Shown: positions 1-60,027 of the stretch, one piece after another | Numbering within the stretch: the first letter of the stretch is position 1 | Layout: each line of letters opens with the position of its first letter | Assembly: GCA_032622095.1 (NCBI GenBank) | Contig: CP136066.1 | Coordinates: forward strand, 183,930,716 to 183,994,715 | Origin: Siphonodentalium dalli | Taxonomy: Eukaryota > Mollusca > Scaphopoda > Gadilida > Siphonodentaliidae | DNA: 64,000 nucleotides | Direction of reading: 5' to 3' | Made by a program: the position numbers and the translations under genes | Notes under the pieces: model-generated | Database searches by the model: none | Told to the model about the DNA's origin: nothing | The model's input: the letters and a program-made list of their open reading frames with translations, nothing else

Positions 1-492
1 TTATTAGGTCAACATAACTTAATTAGGTTTGTACTACTTTCATGATGTAATTGATATGGAACTTGCGCAGGGCACCAGGGCCAGAGTCAACTGTACTAAA
101 TGATATTGTAATTTAGAACGTTTTCTCGTATTTAGTTCACTACAATTACGTTTCTATTAAAGGTGATTGTCCCATAAATGACTGAATTAATGCTCCTTCA
201 AAATGGCAGCAAAATGCTACAAGTAGAAACTTCTTGTGGAGATAGTTTTTGAGTATTTATATTAGTTCATCACCCTAGTCACCTGTATATAGTGTACATC
301 TTAGTCGTTTGTATATACATCTAATTTGTTTGTATATAGGTTTGAGCTATATTTGTACAAACGATCCTTATTGTTGGACGAATTCTGTGAATATGTCCTG
401 CTATTTATCATTCCATGCTTTTATTCCCCTGGGGAACTCCCAATGATACATACCATCATGACTTCTCTGTAACAAATAATTCTTGATTCTGA
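1..492. other. Intergenic sequence without recognised features
   Basis: AT-rich sequence with no convincing coding frame, RNA gene or repeat that recurs elsewhere in the window. It ends where the first TTAA-type MITE begins. Confidence 0.6.
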
Positions 493-767
493 AACCCTTC
501 CATGACTGGAGCTTCATTGATGGAAGCTGCACTGGTGCAGCATTAAGGACCCTGTGCCAGTGCATTCTCTTATATAACTCAATCTCCCATAGGGTGTCTC
601 ACATATATAAGAGGATGCACTCCATTACAAGGTCAAGTTAAATATTGATAGGCAATTTGTTCTCTTATATATGTGAGGCTTCCTATGGGAGACTCACATA
701 TATAAGAGAAAGCATTGGCACAGGGTTTTCCTCAAAATTTCAAGAAGATCCAGTCATGGAAGGGTTG
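493..767. mobile_element. Family A double-hairpin MITE (copy A1)
   Basis: The ends read AACCCTTCCATGACTGGAG on the left and the inverted CCAGTCATGGAAGGGTT on the right. Between them are two imperfect hairpins whose arms contain TGCATTCTCTTATATA and TATATAAGAG, separated by a short spacer. The same plan recurs at least twelve times in the window. No coding capacity is present. The TTAA flank, clear in other copies, is degraded here. Confidence 0.75.
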
Positions 768-914
768 ATATATTAAATGGCCAATAAAAATCAATGATGG
801 GTGTAATTATGTACTGTATAAATTTAAAACATGACATGTAAATTTCTTCTAAATTGTAAGCATTTCAGTCTAGTATGTGATAAATTATCATCTGATGTTA
901 ATTTTTGTTACCTA

Positions 915-1127
915 TAGTAATGCTCTAATTAATCGACCTCTTAACCACAGCAGAATTATGGGTAACTTTTCAGGATTTAGTTGGAAATATGGCTTGTTGC
1001 CATTCATCGGAAAGCTCTCGGCGAGAGCTTTCCGATGAATGGCAACAAGCCATATTTCCGACTAAATCCTGAAAAGTTACCAATAATTCTGCTGTGGTTA
1101 AGAGGTCGATTAATTAGAGCATTACTG
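915..1127. mobile_element. Family B foldback MITE (copy B1), TA target
   Basis: A near-perfect palindrome of about 213 bp. The left arm starts TAGTAATGCTC (CAGTAATGC in better copies) and the right arm ends GAGCATTACTG. The arms meet at GAAAGCTCTCGGCGAGAGCTTTC. It is flanked by TA, which suggests a Tc1/mariner-type non-autonomous element. The whole unit could form one long hairpin RNA. Confidence 0.85.
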
Positions 1128-1151
1128 TAATTCTGATTCGCAAATCTACAG

Positions 1152-1414
1152 TTAACCCTTTCATGATGGTAGCTGCGCTGGTGCAGCATTAAAGATCATG
1201 TGCCAGTGCATTCTCTTATATCTGCGAGTCTCCCAAAGGGAGCCTCGCATATATAAGAGAATTCACTGGCTTACAATGTCAAGATAAATATTGTTAGGTC
1301 AATACATTCTCTTATATATGCAAGGCTCCCTATGGGAGACTCGCATATATATCAGAAAGCATTGGCACAGGGTTTTCGCAAAATTTCAGAAAGCTCCAGT
1401 TACGAAAGGGTTAA
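1152..1414. mobile_element. Family A double-hairpin MITE (copy A2), TTAA flanks
   Basis: Begins TTAACCCTTTCATGATGG and ends AAAGGGTTAA, so the element sits between TTAA tetranucleotides with CCCTTT termini, as expected of piggyBac-type MITEs. Two internal hairpins carry TATATAAGAGAAT on one arm and its complement on the other. No protein is encoded. Confidence 0.85.
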
Positions 1415-2260
1415 TATTCTATTTTAAAGTTATGTGCAACACAACACTGAGGTGTTCAGAAATAACAAAGAATAATGCCAAATTAAGTTATTGTCATCAA
1501 TTTGATATCAAAATAGACAGAAGACAGCATCATTGTTATAAAGAATTACATGCAGTGACTATAGTTGGCGGAATCATTGCCGTAATGGTTATGTCCAATA
1601 AATCATCCCGAATAAAGTAGTAAATACTTATATTTGTGCATATTTCAAACATAATCTTCTCTGAAATGGCACAGCAGATGTGATTGGAATTTGATAATCA
1701 GTGTTTCATTTAATACTAAATTATCGGTTTTTATTCACTGAAATAAGTCCATGATAATTCTTTAACATAAGAATTCTGACTATTCATTGGCCAAAGGCTT
1801 GTTTATACTCGACAAGCATAGTATTGAACAATAGACAATAACAACGTCTCTCATCTTTACAGCTCACTAATTAGCCAGGTTCAGCTACACATGTAACTTG
1901 TGCGACTATGGTATTGTATAAATTACTGGGGTAATATTACAATGTTTAGAAGTGTGTTGTGCTATGGATATACTTGGTAGAAAAGGTCATGTGATTTTAT
2001 GGCGCCAAAGATGCATGTTTTGAGATATCGGCCCGACTTGCATTGTAGCACCTATATTAAAAAACTTGGTGATGGAGTCAAGCTTTCTATAGTGGGATCG
2101 CTGCCGACATACTTTGCTACAAGTTTCGCAATGCTGAACATTTATATGCGAAATGGTGACGAGAGTCGCATGACTGTCGTTGACAATGACACACGTTACA
2201 AGTTACAAGTATGTGTGGCTGAACCTGGCTATTATCAAGAATCGCTGCTAATGGCACATA
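1415..2260. other. Intergenic sequence, nothing recognised
   Basis: No coding exon, RNA gene or repeat shared with the rest of the window was recognised. An open frame from 1999 runs into the following palindrome and is not considered a gene. Confidence 0.55.
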
Positions 2261-2415
2261 CAGTAATGCCCTTAGTAATCGACTCCTTAACCACAGCAGA
2301 ATTATGGGTAACTTTTCAGGATTTAGTCGGAAATATGGCTTGTTGCCATTCATCGGAAAGCTCTCCCCGAGAGCTTTCCGATGAATGGCAACAAGCCATA
2401 CTTAGGGCATTACTG
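2261..2415. mobile_element. Family B foldback MITE (copy B2), one arm shortened
   Basis: Starts TA|CAGTAATGCCC and ends GGGCATTACTG|TA. The left arm is full length to the tip GAAAGCTCTCCCCGAGAGC. In the right arm the sequence jumps from ACAAGCCATA directly to CTTAGGGCATTACTG, so about 60 bp of that arm has been deleted. Confidence 0.85.
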
Positions 2416-2622
2416 TATACCTTATTTTCCTGCTCATTCGTTTCCTTCTGAATACATGCTTTGCTTATGTGTATATACTGTTTGCTTGTTGATGAGCTTG
2501 TTGGCTGTGTTCTGTGTTCATGCATTCCATACTGTTATGTTATCGTTAATTGCTTTACCCTTTGATGACTAGACACTCACTGATGAGTGTTTCACTTGGA
2601 GAATGTTCAAATACTTCTTTAA

Positions 2623-3056
2623 AGGTACTCAATCCGATTCATCAGATTCCAAAAAAAAAAAATTTAAATGCCGCTCCAGTTATCAGAATTTATTAATTGC
2701 CCAAAAATAATGCTAACCACAGTCAACTATAGTTTAAAATTGCCCAAAACCGGTTATCTATCGACATTTTGTTAAAAAAAATTGCCGGTTTGTCAAATAT
2801 CTGACACAAAAAATGCACTTGATTATAGAGTTATCTGTCTTCATCAGCAATTTGGTCCGAGACCATCTCTCGTCGACCTTATACTGGGCCACTAAAAAAT
2901 TATCGGTGGTGAAAAATAATAGATTTCAAAAATTGATATCTGATCAGTGATCACTCTGAACTTTGATGGGTGGGTTCCTCGACCCGAATCAAATATTTTT
3001 TACCCCCGAAGCCAAGGAAATAGTAAATTGCCAGTGTTAATTCGGATTATGCATCT
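2623..3056. mobile_element. Family E TTAA-flanked MITE (copy E1)
   Basis: Flanked by TTAA at 2619-2622 and 3057-3060. The ends are imperfect inverted repeats: AGGTACTCAATCCGA on the left, and AGATGCATAATCCGA when the right end is read in reverse. The body matches 7925-8373 in the same orientation and about 60700-60946 in reverse. No coding capacity. Confidence 0.7.
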
Positions 3057-3394
3057 TTAACATAATTTTTGAACATTTTGGGCGTAAGTGTTCTATCTGT
3101 TCTGAAGTTTTATGGCTCTTCATTTTTTATCAAATATATAGACAAACTGAATTTGCATATGCCCCATAATCACTAAATGTGTTCAAACAACAATTTTTTG
3201 CCACGTTATCACTTTTTGAATGCAAATAGTTGTGCTTTCAATTTCAGTTAAAGAGCCTTCTTATCCAGATTGCCCGTGCAATGAGAAATTTGGATTGGCA
3301 GCTTAATGGAATGATTCTATGATATATTCAGGGATTTTGCTACTGTGTCTTTTACAAGGGGGACATAACCTAATATTTCAATGACCCCCCGACA

Positions 3395-3412
3395 CCCCCC
3401 CCCCCCCCCCCC
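3395..3412. repeat. Poly-C homopolymer tract
   Basis: An uninterrupted run of 18 C preceded by further C-rich sequence. The flanks (3057-4001) show no coding exon or recurrent element. Its exact length should be treated with caution. Confidence 0.8.
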
Positions 3413-4001
3413 ACTCCCACCAACCTATTCCTTATCCAGTTAAAAAATTTCCAGCTGTAACAAAATACATCCAACTTCTAAAATGTACAAGAAAAACATC
3501 CCATTTGAAAAGCATAATTCTTAAGATTTTATTTGAAATTTTATATTTGATTTTTTAAATCTATAAATAATTTTGAAATTCTAATCAAGGTAGCTAACTA
3601 TTGCAACAATACTCTTGTTTGTTTACTCTAGAATTATAATACCTACAGTTTCCTATTTCTGAACAAAACTTTATTGATATTATGTGTGTCGGTGATACAT
3701 TTTTCCCATTACATTCCCATGCAGTTAGTTACCATTCTCAAAATAGTAGTTTAGAGTAGCATTGTTCAAAGTTAATGCATTTAATCCATACATTCCAGAT
3801 ATTTGTCTCAAACTTATTTTCAACTTGACTATTTTAATGAGAGAAACTCTGTAACACTAATTATTTGACCTATTATAGTATGGTTTTTGTTTAATTGTTT
3901 TTGATAGATTGTTGAACAGATTAGATATTTAATGTTTTCTTACCCGCTGGATTCTAGTAGATAATTTATGTTTACTGACAGTTCTATGTCACCCCTTTTT
4001 A

Positions 4002-4473
4002 AGTGGTCCTGCTAATATGCTATGATCATGGTTGGTCCTGCTGAATTGCTATGATACTGGTAGGGCCAACTGATGCTATTAAGAATAGGTACCATTATTT
4101 TTTCTAAAGTTATCATATTCACAACCTTTGGCTAATCTGAACAATTGGAAAAAAAGTCTTATGTTTATAAAATATATAAAAATACATATATTGTAAAATA
4201 TGTAAATAATGACACTTTTTGTTGATTCGAACCGACAGTAAACAAAATTGTTATTCTGAGCAGTCATGACTAAAATGTATTAAAATATATATAAATGAAT
4301 GTTTCATGCAGACACTAGGTTTCTGTCAAATTGCTCGCATTAGCCAAACAACGCAAAATGACAACTTATATTATTATTATAGGTTCATTTTCTTAACAGC
4401 ATCAGTTTGGCCTACCAGCATCATAGAAATTCAGCTGGACCCACCAACATCATAGCAAATTAGCAGGACCACT
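4002..4473. mobile_element. Long terminal inverted repeat MITE
   Basis: About 85 bp at the left end, starting AGTGGTCCTGCTAATATGCT, is repeated inverted at the right end (4390-4473, ending AGCAGGACCACT). Direct TTA triplets or an imperfect TTAA could be the target duplication, so the superfamily is undecided. The centre is AT-rich and non-coding. Only one copy was seen. Confidence 0.7.
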
Positions 4474-5088
4474 TTAATAACCATGGGTGTATCCATGCTT
4501 GTTTGTCTCACCTGTCTCAGATATCAAACAATATATTTATACTATGCAGCGAAATTTTATAAAAGAGATTAAATTCTCCAAATGTATAATGAGTCTCTTA
4601 AAATTTGTTTTATCCCTCAATCTGTGGTGTGGGCCTGCCAATGATCAATGAGCAAATTTGAAAGGAAACAATATTCGTCAGCCATAAATATATTCGGAGG
4701 TAAACCAAAGGTGACCAATGAGATGTCTTCCACACGTATTCAAACTTCATGGGTGGTAGACACGCAGACTCAAAATAACCAGTAAGGGAGCTTCGTACAC
4801 TCAACTATTGATGAGGGAGGCACACACACCATCCTTCGGAATTAAATTTGCTGAAAGGCCACCAATTACCCTATTTGAGAGCTAAATGTCACCAATGAGT
4901 CTGTTGTTTTACCTTACCTGAGACAAGGCCCCAGTTTGAGCTACAGTCATCACACCTTATCCATCTGTTGATGGTCCGTGGATGACTGGGAGTAGCAGCT
5001 GCTCAAATTAAGATAGCTGGTCAAAAAGGGGGAGCTAGTTATCTATCCCGATAATGACGCAGTGCTTATACATTCAAATATATATAAT
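4474..5088. other. Intergenic sequence with a decayed repeat fragment
   Basis: No gene recognised. Around 4914-4960 there is a decayed fragment resembling the start of the repeat at 46581 (CACCTGAGACGAAG and GGAGCTATAGTCATCAC there). Confidence 0.5.
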
Positions 5089-5298
5089 TTAACCCTTCCA
5101 GGACTGAAGCTTCCTAAAATCTTGCAAAAATCCTGCGCCAATGCATTCTCATGTATATATATAATAGAATACATTGGCCTAACAATATTTACTTTGTAAA
5201 TGAAGTACATTCTATTATATATGCGAGGATCCCTATGGGAGACTCACATATATAAAAGAATGCACTGGCACAGAACAGCTCCTGCCATAGAAGGGTAA
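5089..5298. mobile_element. Family A MITE (copy A3), first hairpin eroded
   Basis: TTAACCCTTCCAGGACTG at the left, CATAGAAGGGTAA at the right. The first hairpin is reduced to CATTCTCATGTATATATATA. The second is intact, with TATATATGCGAGGATC and its complement. Confidence 0.7.
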
Positions 5299-5309
5299 AT
5301 GGTGCCCCT

Positions 5310-6440
5310 AGCTGAAGTAATTATACCCCCTTTTTTTTTTAAAGGGGGGTATACTGTTTTGCACCTGTCTGTCCGTCCGTCCGTGCGTCATCTGTACGTC
5401 CGTCCGATGTCTGTTCATGTCATAACTTGAACAGTAGTGCTCAGATCTCAATGAAATTAGGTATGGATGTTCACTATTATGAGTACATTAGATAGAGGGT
5501 TCCATCGTTTTGTTTGGATTTTCCATTCTAGAGTTATTCATCTTTGTTTATCTTGAAATAGTGGCTTTTTGGTCCGTCTGGTGTTTGTTCATGTCATAAC
5601 TTCAACAGTTGTGCTGGGATCTCAACCAAATTTGGTGTGGATGTTCACAACTATGAGGACATTAAATAGAGGGTTCCATCGTTTTATTCAGATTTTCCAT
5701 TCTAGAGTTATTCATCTTTGTTTATCTTGAAATGTTGGATTTTTTATCTGTTTGGTGTCTGTTCATGTCATAACTTGAACAGTAGTGCTCGGATCTCAAT
5801 GAAATTTGTATGGATGTTCACTACTATGAGGGCATTCAATAGAGGGTTCCATCGTTTTGTTCGGATTTTCCATTCTAGAGTTATTCATCTTTGTTTATCT
5901 CAAAATGTTGGCTATTTGGTCTGTCTGGTGTCTGTTCATGTCGTAATTTCAACAGTTGTGCTGGGATCTCAATGGAATTTGGTATGGATGTTCACTACTA
6001 TGAGGACATTGAAAAGAGGGTTCCATCGTTTTGTTCCGCTTGTTCCGCTTTTTCATTCTAGAGTTATTCATATTTGTTCATCTGGAAATGTTGGCTTTTT
6101 GGTCCGTCTGGTGTCTGTTCATGTCGTAACTTAAACAGTTGTGCTGGGATCTCAATGGAATTTGGTATGGATGTTCACTACTATGAGGACATTCAATAGG
6201 GCGTTCCATTGTTCTGTTCCGCTTTTCCATTCTAGAGTTATTCATCTTTGTTTATCTGGAAATGTTGGCTGTTTGGTCCATCCGATGTCTGTTCAGCTCA
6301 TAACTTGAACAGTAATACTTGGATCTCAATGAATTTTTTATGGATGTTCACCACTATGAGGACATTTAATGGCACATTCAAATGTTTGTTTTGGTTTTTT
6401 GTTCTATAGTTATTCATCTTTATATGAAATGCTGATTTCT
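5310..6440. repeat. Microsatellite plus 174-bp tandem-repeat element
   Basis: A short hairpin (TATACCCCC, T-run, GGGGGGTATA) is followed by GTCCGTCCGTCCGTGC and about six tandem units. GTTCATGTC anchors start at 5413, 5587, 5761, 5934, 6117 and 6291, giving a spacing near 174 bp; the 183-bp unit contains a small internal duplication. Because 174 is a multiple of three, long open frames arise by chance here. The architecture recalls molluscan pearl-type repeats (inference). Confidence 0.8.
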
Positions 6441-6639
6441 GGGTCCATATGTCTGAGTATAGACATCATAAGTTATAGATGTGCCCACACTAGGCGGTAT
6501 GCCACGAGGGGGTATGCACCAGACGACAGTCCATCTCTTGTTATGCCATGGGTACCATCAACGCAGTCTTGCTTCTACTGCCTTCTAGGAAAGAAGGTTG
6601 TGGATTTAACTCCAGCATGGTTGATCATGATAAATTTTC

Positions 6640-6877
6640 ATACTCACTTATGAGTAGTTCTCTTCTAATTAGTAAATGTTCAGACCATAGGTCATTGGTT
6701 GATTTATTATCTGAACATTTCCCACCAATGTATAAGAATCCTATTGCACTTGTATTATCTTTTTGTTCATCTGTGGTCTGCTCAATTTCCCTGAATTTCC
6801 AAGTTAATAATAGACCATTCCAAAAAAAAGAAAGACTTTAACTGAGTGGGAGAATCCAGTTAGAAAACAAAGGTTAA
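6640..6877 (-). mobile_element. Family D MITE, diverged copy in reverse orientation
   Basis: Reading the minus strand, TGGATTCTCCCACTCAGT near 6840-6860 matches the start of the family D elements at 35617 and 60028. TTATCTGAACATTTCC and ATGAGTAGTTCTC also match. The ends are diverged and the exact limits are uncertain. Confidence 0.5.
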
Positions 6878-6913
6878 ATGAACACCTCATGCTGCTCCTT
6901 ACGTCCAGCTATA

Positions 6914-7277
6914 TTAACCCTTTACACAACAAAACGGCCAAAAACGCCCAAATAAAGCTTCAACGGCCTAAAATATCTTCGGTCTGTCTCAATAACACCA
7001 TACAAATATGGGTATCATTGGAACCGCCTCATTGACCACATTGTGATGGTTATGCCTTGCATATATAAGAGAATGCATTGGCCTAAACAAAATTCTTTTT
7101 ATAACACTTTTTACCATTTTTTCTTACATTCTTTAACAATTTTTATAATATTTTTCTACATTCTTTGACAATTTTATCATTTTTAATATGTGTTAAGCCA
7201 ATGCATTCTCCTATGGTCGACTCGCATATATAAGAGAATGCATTGGCACAGGGCCGTTCTATTGGGTAAAGGGTTAA
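6914..7277. mobile_element. Family A MITE, variant arms (copy A4)
   Basis: TTAACCCTTTACACAACA at the left and TTGGGTAAAGGGTTAA at the right. The outer arms differ from the standard A family and match copies at 42374 and 61925. The internal hairpin core with AAGAGAATGCATTGGC is shared with the standard A family. Half of the first hairpin is missing. Confidence 0.8.
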
Positions 7278-7920
7278 CATGTCAATTTAGAATTGAGTAA
7301 ATTGACTCAGTTTTCCAGGAATATTGCTGAATCTGTGACTTCTTCGCCACATTCAGGATAACTATGGTTCTTACATTGGTTGTTTTCAAATGATGTTTTC
7401 TCAGAGAAATTGTTTTTCTTGTTGCTTTATGACTATAAACCAGAATAAGAAAAGTTGTTTTGGCATAGGTAGGCTGCTGGGTAGCAGGTACATGTAGATA
7501 ATGTATATACTATGCCTGGTCAAGTCCATTCCTTATTGTTTCTTGATGACATAAACCAAAATATTAAGCAGAAAAATCTTTAGATAAGATAAAAGGATAG
7601 CGAGTCTAGGCTAAGTGTGATGGGAGATATCAATGACTGAGACAAATTGTGGAATTCTTTTCGTTTGCAGCATTCCCCCGGTTATAATTTTCCAACTTTG
7701 TTTCAACCATTCCGACCTAACACCCTGTATGATGGAAGGTCCAACTGGCTGCCATTTGAACCTAAAATTGGAATGAATGTCGAAAGACTAAATATATTAG
7801 TTGAAAGTCAAACTATAAGACTAATTTTAATGTATAGTCTCAAAATTTCATTGTTTCATTGCAGCCATGAAATTGTAGCTGTTGAAACTTGTTGACTGCA
7901 AAAACAATTTGTGGTGGTGG
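7278..7920. other. Intergenic sequence, nothing recognised
   Basis: No coding exon, RNA or recurrent element recognised. An 82-codon open frame from 7647 has no recognisable product. Confidence 0.5.
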
Positions 7921-7924
7921 TAAA

Positions 7925-8373
7925 GGTACTCAATCCGAATCGACAGTCCCCATATCATCAAGATACAACAACATTTCTTTAAAATAGCGTTAGTTATCAG
8001 AATTGATTTATTGCAACAAAATATTGCTAATCACTGTCAATTATGGCATCAAATTTCCCAAAACTTTTTATTTATCAACATTTTGTTCAACAAAATATGG
8101 CTCAATTATCACTTATATATCAAGGAATTTGGCCCTATTACCACTTGATTTTAGAGTTATCCATCTTCATCTGCAGTTTTGTCCGATGGTACGTTTGACC
8201 ACGTGTTTCTGGGCCACATATAATTGCACATCTAGAGAAATGACAAACTTCAAAAATCGATATCTGATCACTCTGAGCTTTGATGGTTGGGTTCCTCGAC
8301 TCAAATCAAATATTTTTTACCCCCGAAGCCAAAGAAATAGTAATTTAGGAGCGTTAAATTGGATAATGTATCT
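7925..8373. mobile_element. Family E MITE (copy E2)
   Basis: Same orientation as the copy at 2623. The left end is AGGTACTCAATCCGA, preceded by GTAA rather than TTAA; the right end is followed by TTAA. The interior shares TTATCAGAATT, TTGATTTTAGAGTTATCC and GCTTTGATGGTTGGGTTCC (or close variants) with E1. Non-coding. Confidence 0.7.
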
Positions 8374-8639
8374 TTAAAACACTGGGAGGAGGATAACATG
8401 GTTGACACGGGGATGAAAATAAATATTTCCTGCAGACTGTTTTGATGACTTGTCAGATAAAACATTTTTTGCAGGAGGGTAACTTTTTCTCAAGAAATGA
8501 AAAGTTACATGTTAACTGCCCTTCTTTCATTAAATTCAATTGTTCCACCCAATAAATTTACTGTGACCAGTCTGCAATGTTATATATCAAATCTGGAACA
8601 GGATATCTGATCCAGAGATATTTACTTGAAATTGAAACT

Positions 8640-9149
8640 TTGAGCCATCATATCCAGAAGGACTATCATTTAATTTAAGCTTCTAGATCAGCCTATGGGA
8701 GGCCAAATTCTCTTTTAATTAATAGACAATTCCTCTCTACAAAAAGTTATTTCTCTTAAAAAGAATTGTGGACATTTAATTTCTCTTTATTAGAAGAATT
8801 GCAATCTTCTTTGCAAAATTCTTATTCTCAAGTAAAATTGATTTTCACTTTATAAAAAAAAATCAATTCCTTTTAACAGAAATACATTTCCTCTTGACAA
8901 GAATTTTTAGTTAAGAATATGCGATAATTGTTAAGAGAAATTAATTTCCTCTTAAGAATTCAATTACCTTTAACAGGAATTCCAACACAAAAAAGGAAAC
9001 TTCACTAAAGCTGAAATGAATTGATTTTCTTTAAACAAAAACTGCATACATATCTCTCAACACGAGTCAACAGGAATTGCTTTTCGCTTAACAAAAATGC
9101 ACATATCATCTCAATCTTCTTAATAGGAATTCAATTTCTCAGATATACC
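8640..9149. repeat. Cryptically repetitive AATTCCTCTT-rich stretch
   Basis: Short variants of AATTTCTCTT, AAGAGAAATT and AACAGGAATT recur on both strands every 20-60 bp. There is no fixed period. It is probably slippage-derived or an old degraded repeat. No gene. Confidence 0.45.
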
Positions 9150-9565
9150 CCTATTTCCAATGCCAAAATGCGGTCAAATTCTAAGTAGAAAAATGGCCGT
9201 AACTCGTGAAAATAATTGGACAGAACCCATATTCGAACTTGGCTTGTATCTTTAGCTGGGACATACACATAGCAGCTTTGGTTCAAATCAAATAATCCAA
9301 ACAGAAGTTACATGTCGGAAATCGAAATTTTATGAAATCGGTCAAATTCTAAATCGAAAAAGGGCCGTAACTCGCGTAAAAATAATTGGACGGAACCCAT
9401 ATTCGAACTTTGCCTGTATCTTTGGCTGGCAAATGGACATACCAACTTTGGTTCAGATCAAATAATCCAAACTGGAGTTATCGATCGGAAACCAAAAATG
9501 TTAACGGATGGCTAGACGGACGGATAGACGGGCGGACATACTGATTACAAGGGCATATAAAATGG
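9150..9565 (-). repeat. Tandem-repeat element, about 170-bp units
   Basis: Two tandem units share GGCCGTAACTCG and CAAATAATCCAAAC; the GGTTCA anchors start at 9280 and 9450. They are followed by a short GACGGACGG microsatellite tract at 9518-9537. Compared with the other microsatellite/tandem elements in the window it lies in reverse orientation. Confidence 0.65.
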
Positions 9566-9895
9566 CTATTAATAAAGGTGAATTTGGCCTAGCTCCCATT
9601 AAAGTTGCAAGTGTGATATATATGTATTCCCATGCAGAAGTAGGCCTGCAGTGTTATTACTGCATGTTCCATATTTACAAATCTGTTTGGCCCGTTCTGT
9701 GGACATACGTATCTCGTTAACGCCAAATGACGTACACGACGTTCGCATCAACCATGAAACGGGAATTTGAAAATAAATGCATCATCACATATGACAAAAC
9801 TAGCCCTGCATGTGCCTAAATAAACCTTACTTGTGCATTTTTAATGCATTTATTTTAGTGATATCACTAATTATAATTAATGTGTTAATTAATGT

Positions 9896-10006
9896 GTTTG
9901 TTGATACGACACTTCTGCAATCGCGGAAGATATATAGGACTCGAGGCTGTGCCACTCGATCTATCCTTCCGCGCTAGCACTCGATCGATCAACAAACCCA
10001 TCAACA
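9896..10006. repeat. Foldback sequence upstream of the FBXO11 promoter
   Basis: TGTTTGTTGAT at the left pairs with ATCAACAAACC at the right. An inner stem GCGGAAGATATATAGGA pairs with TCTATCCTTCCGC. No second copy was seen in the window. Confidence 0.5.
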
Positions 10007-10333
10007 CGCGTGACTGTTTATAGATATGGCTCTCTATATTATAACTAGGCATATGTCAATACTTGACATACAAGAACAAGACTTGGTCTTATGCAGGCTT
10101 AGCCCACTCGTGAATTATAAGTCTAACTATTTCATTGTGCAAGGAAATTGTACTAAATTAATGGGGTCGGATAATTAAAAGATATAACAGCAATGTTGTT
10201 CGTGGTAAACTAAAATACGGGACATTTTCACAAAGCCCAACCAATTTACTGAATGCAGCTGGCTTGAAAGTCTCTATGAAAATCTCTATCGGAATGCGAT
10301 ATCGAATGCCGACGGAACATCGAACGCGAACGT

Positions 10334-10345
10334 CGTCACGTGACG
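10334..10345. promoter_or_regulatory. Palindromic E-box CGTCACGTGACG
   Basis: A perfect 12-bp palindrome containing GTCACGTGAC, the best-match site for bHLH-zip factors of the MITF/TFE and USF type (established consensus). It is 117 bp upstream of the start codon. Function here is inferred. Confidence 0.45.
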
Positions 10346-10383
10346 TACCGTACAACGAATATCCGATAGAAAAACCGATTTCC

Positions 10384-10404
10384 AAAATGGCGACGATGAA
10401 TTGA
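10384..10404 (+). promoter_or_regulatory. YY1-like motif overlapping a short uORF
   Basis: AAAATGGCGAC resembles the YY1 consensus commonly found just downstream of animal transcription starts. The same ATG opens a five-codon upstream frame (ATG GCG ACG ATG AAT TGA) that ends 57 nt before the main start, so it could reduce translation if transcription begins upstream of it. Confidence 0.4.
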
Positions 10405-10461
10405 ACGGCTCGCAAATGAGACTAAATAATCTGGCATAACTTCCACAATATTGCGTGGAAA

Positions 10462-59409
<48,948 letters not shown>

Positions 59410-60027
59410 TACCATGTAGATACTGAGCAGATAGTCAAAGTTCTAGCTCTCCCATCATTTCTTCTCACTGGAATCAGACCTGTTAACCTCAAAAAATAAT
59501 TTCCGGGAGATTGGTCAACATTTTACGGGAGATCGGGGTCACCATCCGGGAGATTTTTTTTTTGCATTTTCACAATTTCAACAAAAACAAAAATTTATCA
59601 ACTATCACCCAGAAACATGCAAGTTTGATAAAAAATTAACAAAGTATTCTTAAGGAAAACATTTACTGTGTAGTTATAACTTTTATTGTCTCATTTATAG
59701 AGAAAATATTGTAGTCTATGTGAATCAATAACAGGAAACTACTTTCGATTTCATTTAGATCTCGCGAGATTTCAAATGTCACATTAAAAAGTACAACTCG
59801 GGAACAGACTCGTAAAGTTTTAAAGCTAGAACATGTGCGTCTTTTGAATTTTACCTTTGGGCTTATCTCCAGAGGGTTGCTAATTGAGAACAGATCCCCA
59901 TTGTTCAGTCTCGTGTTCTGGTTCAATAGCACCTAGAAGGTATTGTTTTATTTTCCGGGGCCCCTGCTGTGTGAACAATCATTGTCAGACCACTTATTTG
60001 GAGCCTTGTACTCAGAGCATTAGTTAA
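59410..60027 (+). other. FBXO11: FBXO11 3' UTR or 3' flank
   Basis: No coding continuation. Contains ATTTCCGGGAGATTGG and ATCCGGGAGATTTTTT, two related motifs near 59500 and 59548. No AATAAA was found before 60151 (AATAAA within family D copy D4), so the polyadenylation site is unresolved. Confidence 0.45.

Larger units (their letters stand above)
10250..10461 (+). promoter_or_regulatory. FBXO11: Presumptive FBXO11 promoter and 5' UTR
   Basis: Local CpG density is clearly higher than in the surrounding AT-rich DNA, for example the stretch from 10290 to 10370. It lies directly upstream of the first exon and contains an E-box palindrome and a YY1-like site. No TATA box was seen, which fits a dispersed housekeeping-type promoter. 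The transcription start is not determined. An in-frame TAA at 10423 separates upstream sequence from the start codon. Confidence 0.5.

Noticed and set aside
493-1414. CRISPR-like array from repeated hairpins
   Set aside because: Repeats are dispersed transposon copies of 200-400 bp with inverted ends, no regular spacers, in an animal gene locus.
1999-2451. 150-codon open frame
   Set aside because: Its second half is the family B palindrome and the first half shows no recognisable domain or splice context.
5718-6134. 138-codon open frame
   Set aside because: It lies wholly within the 174-bp tandem array. Because the period is a multiple of three, one chance-open frame repeats itself; the protein is three near copies of one unit.
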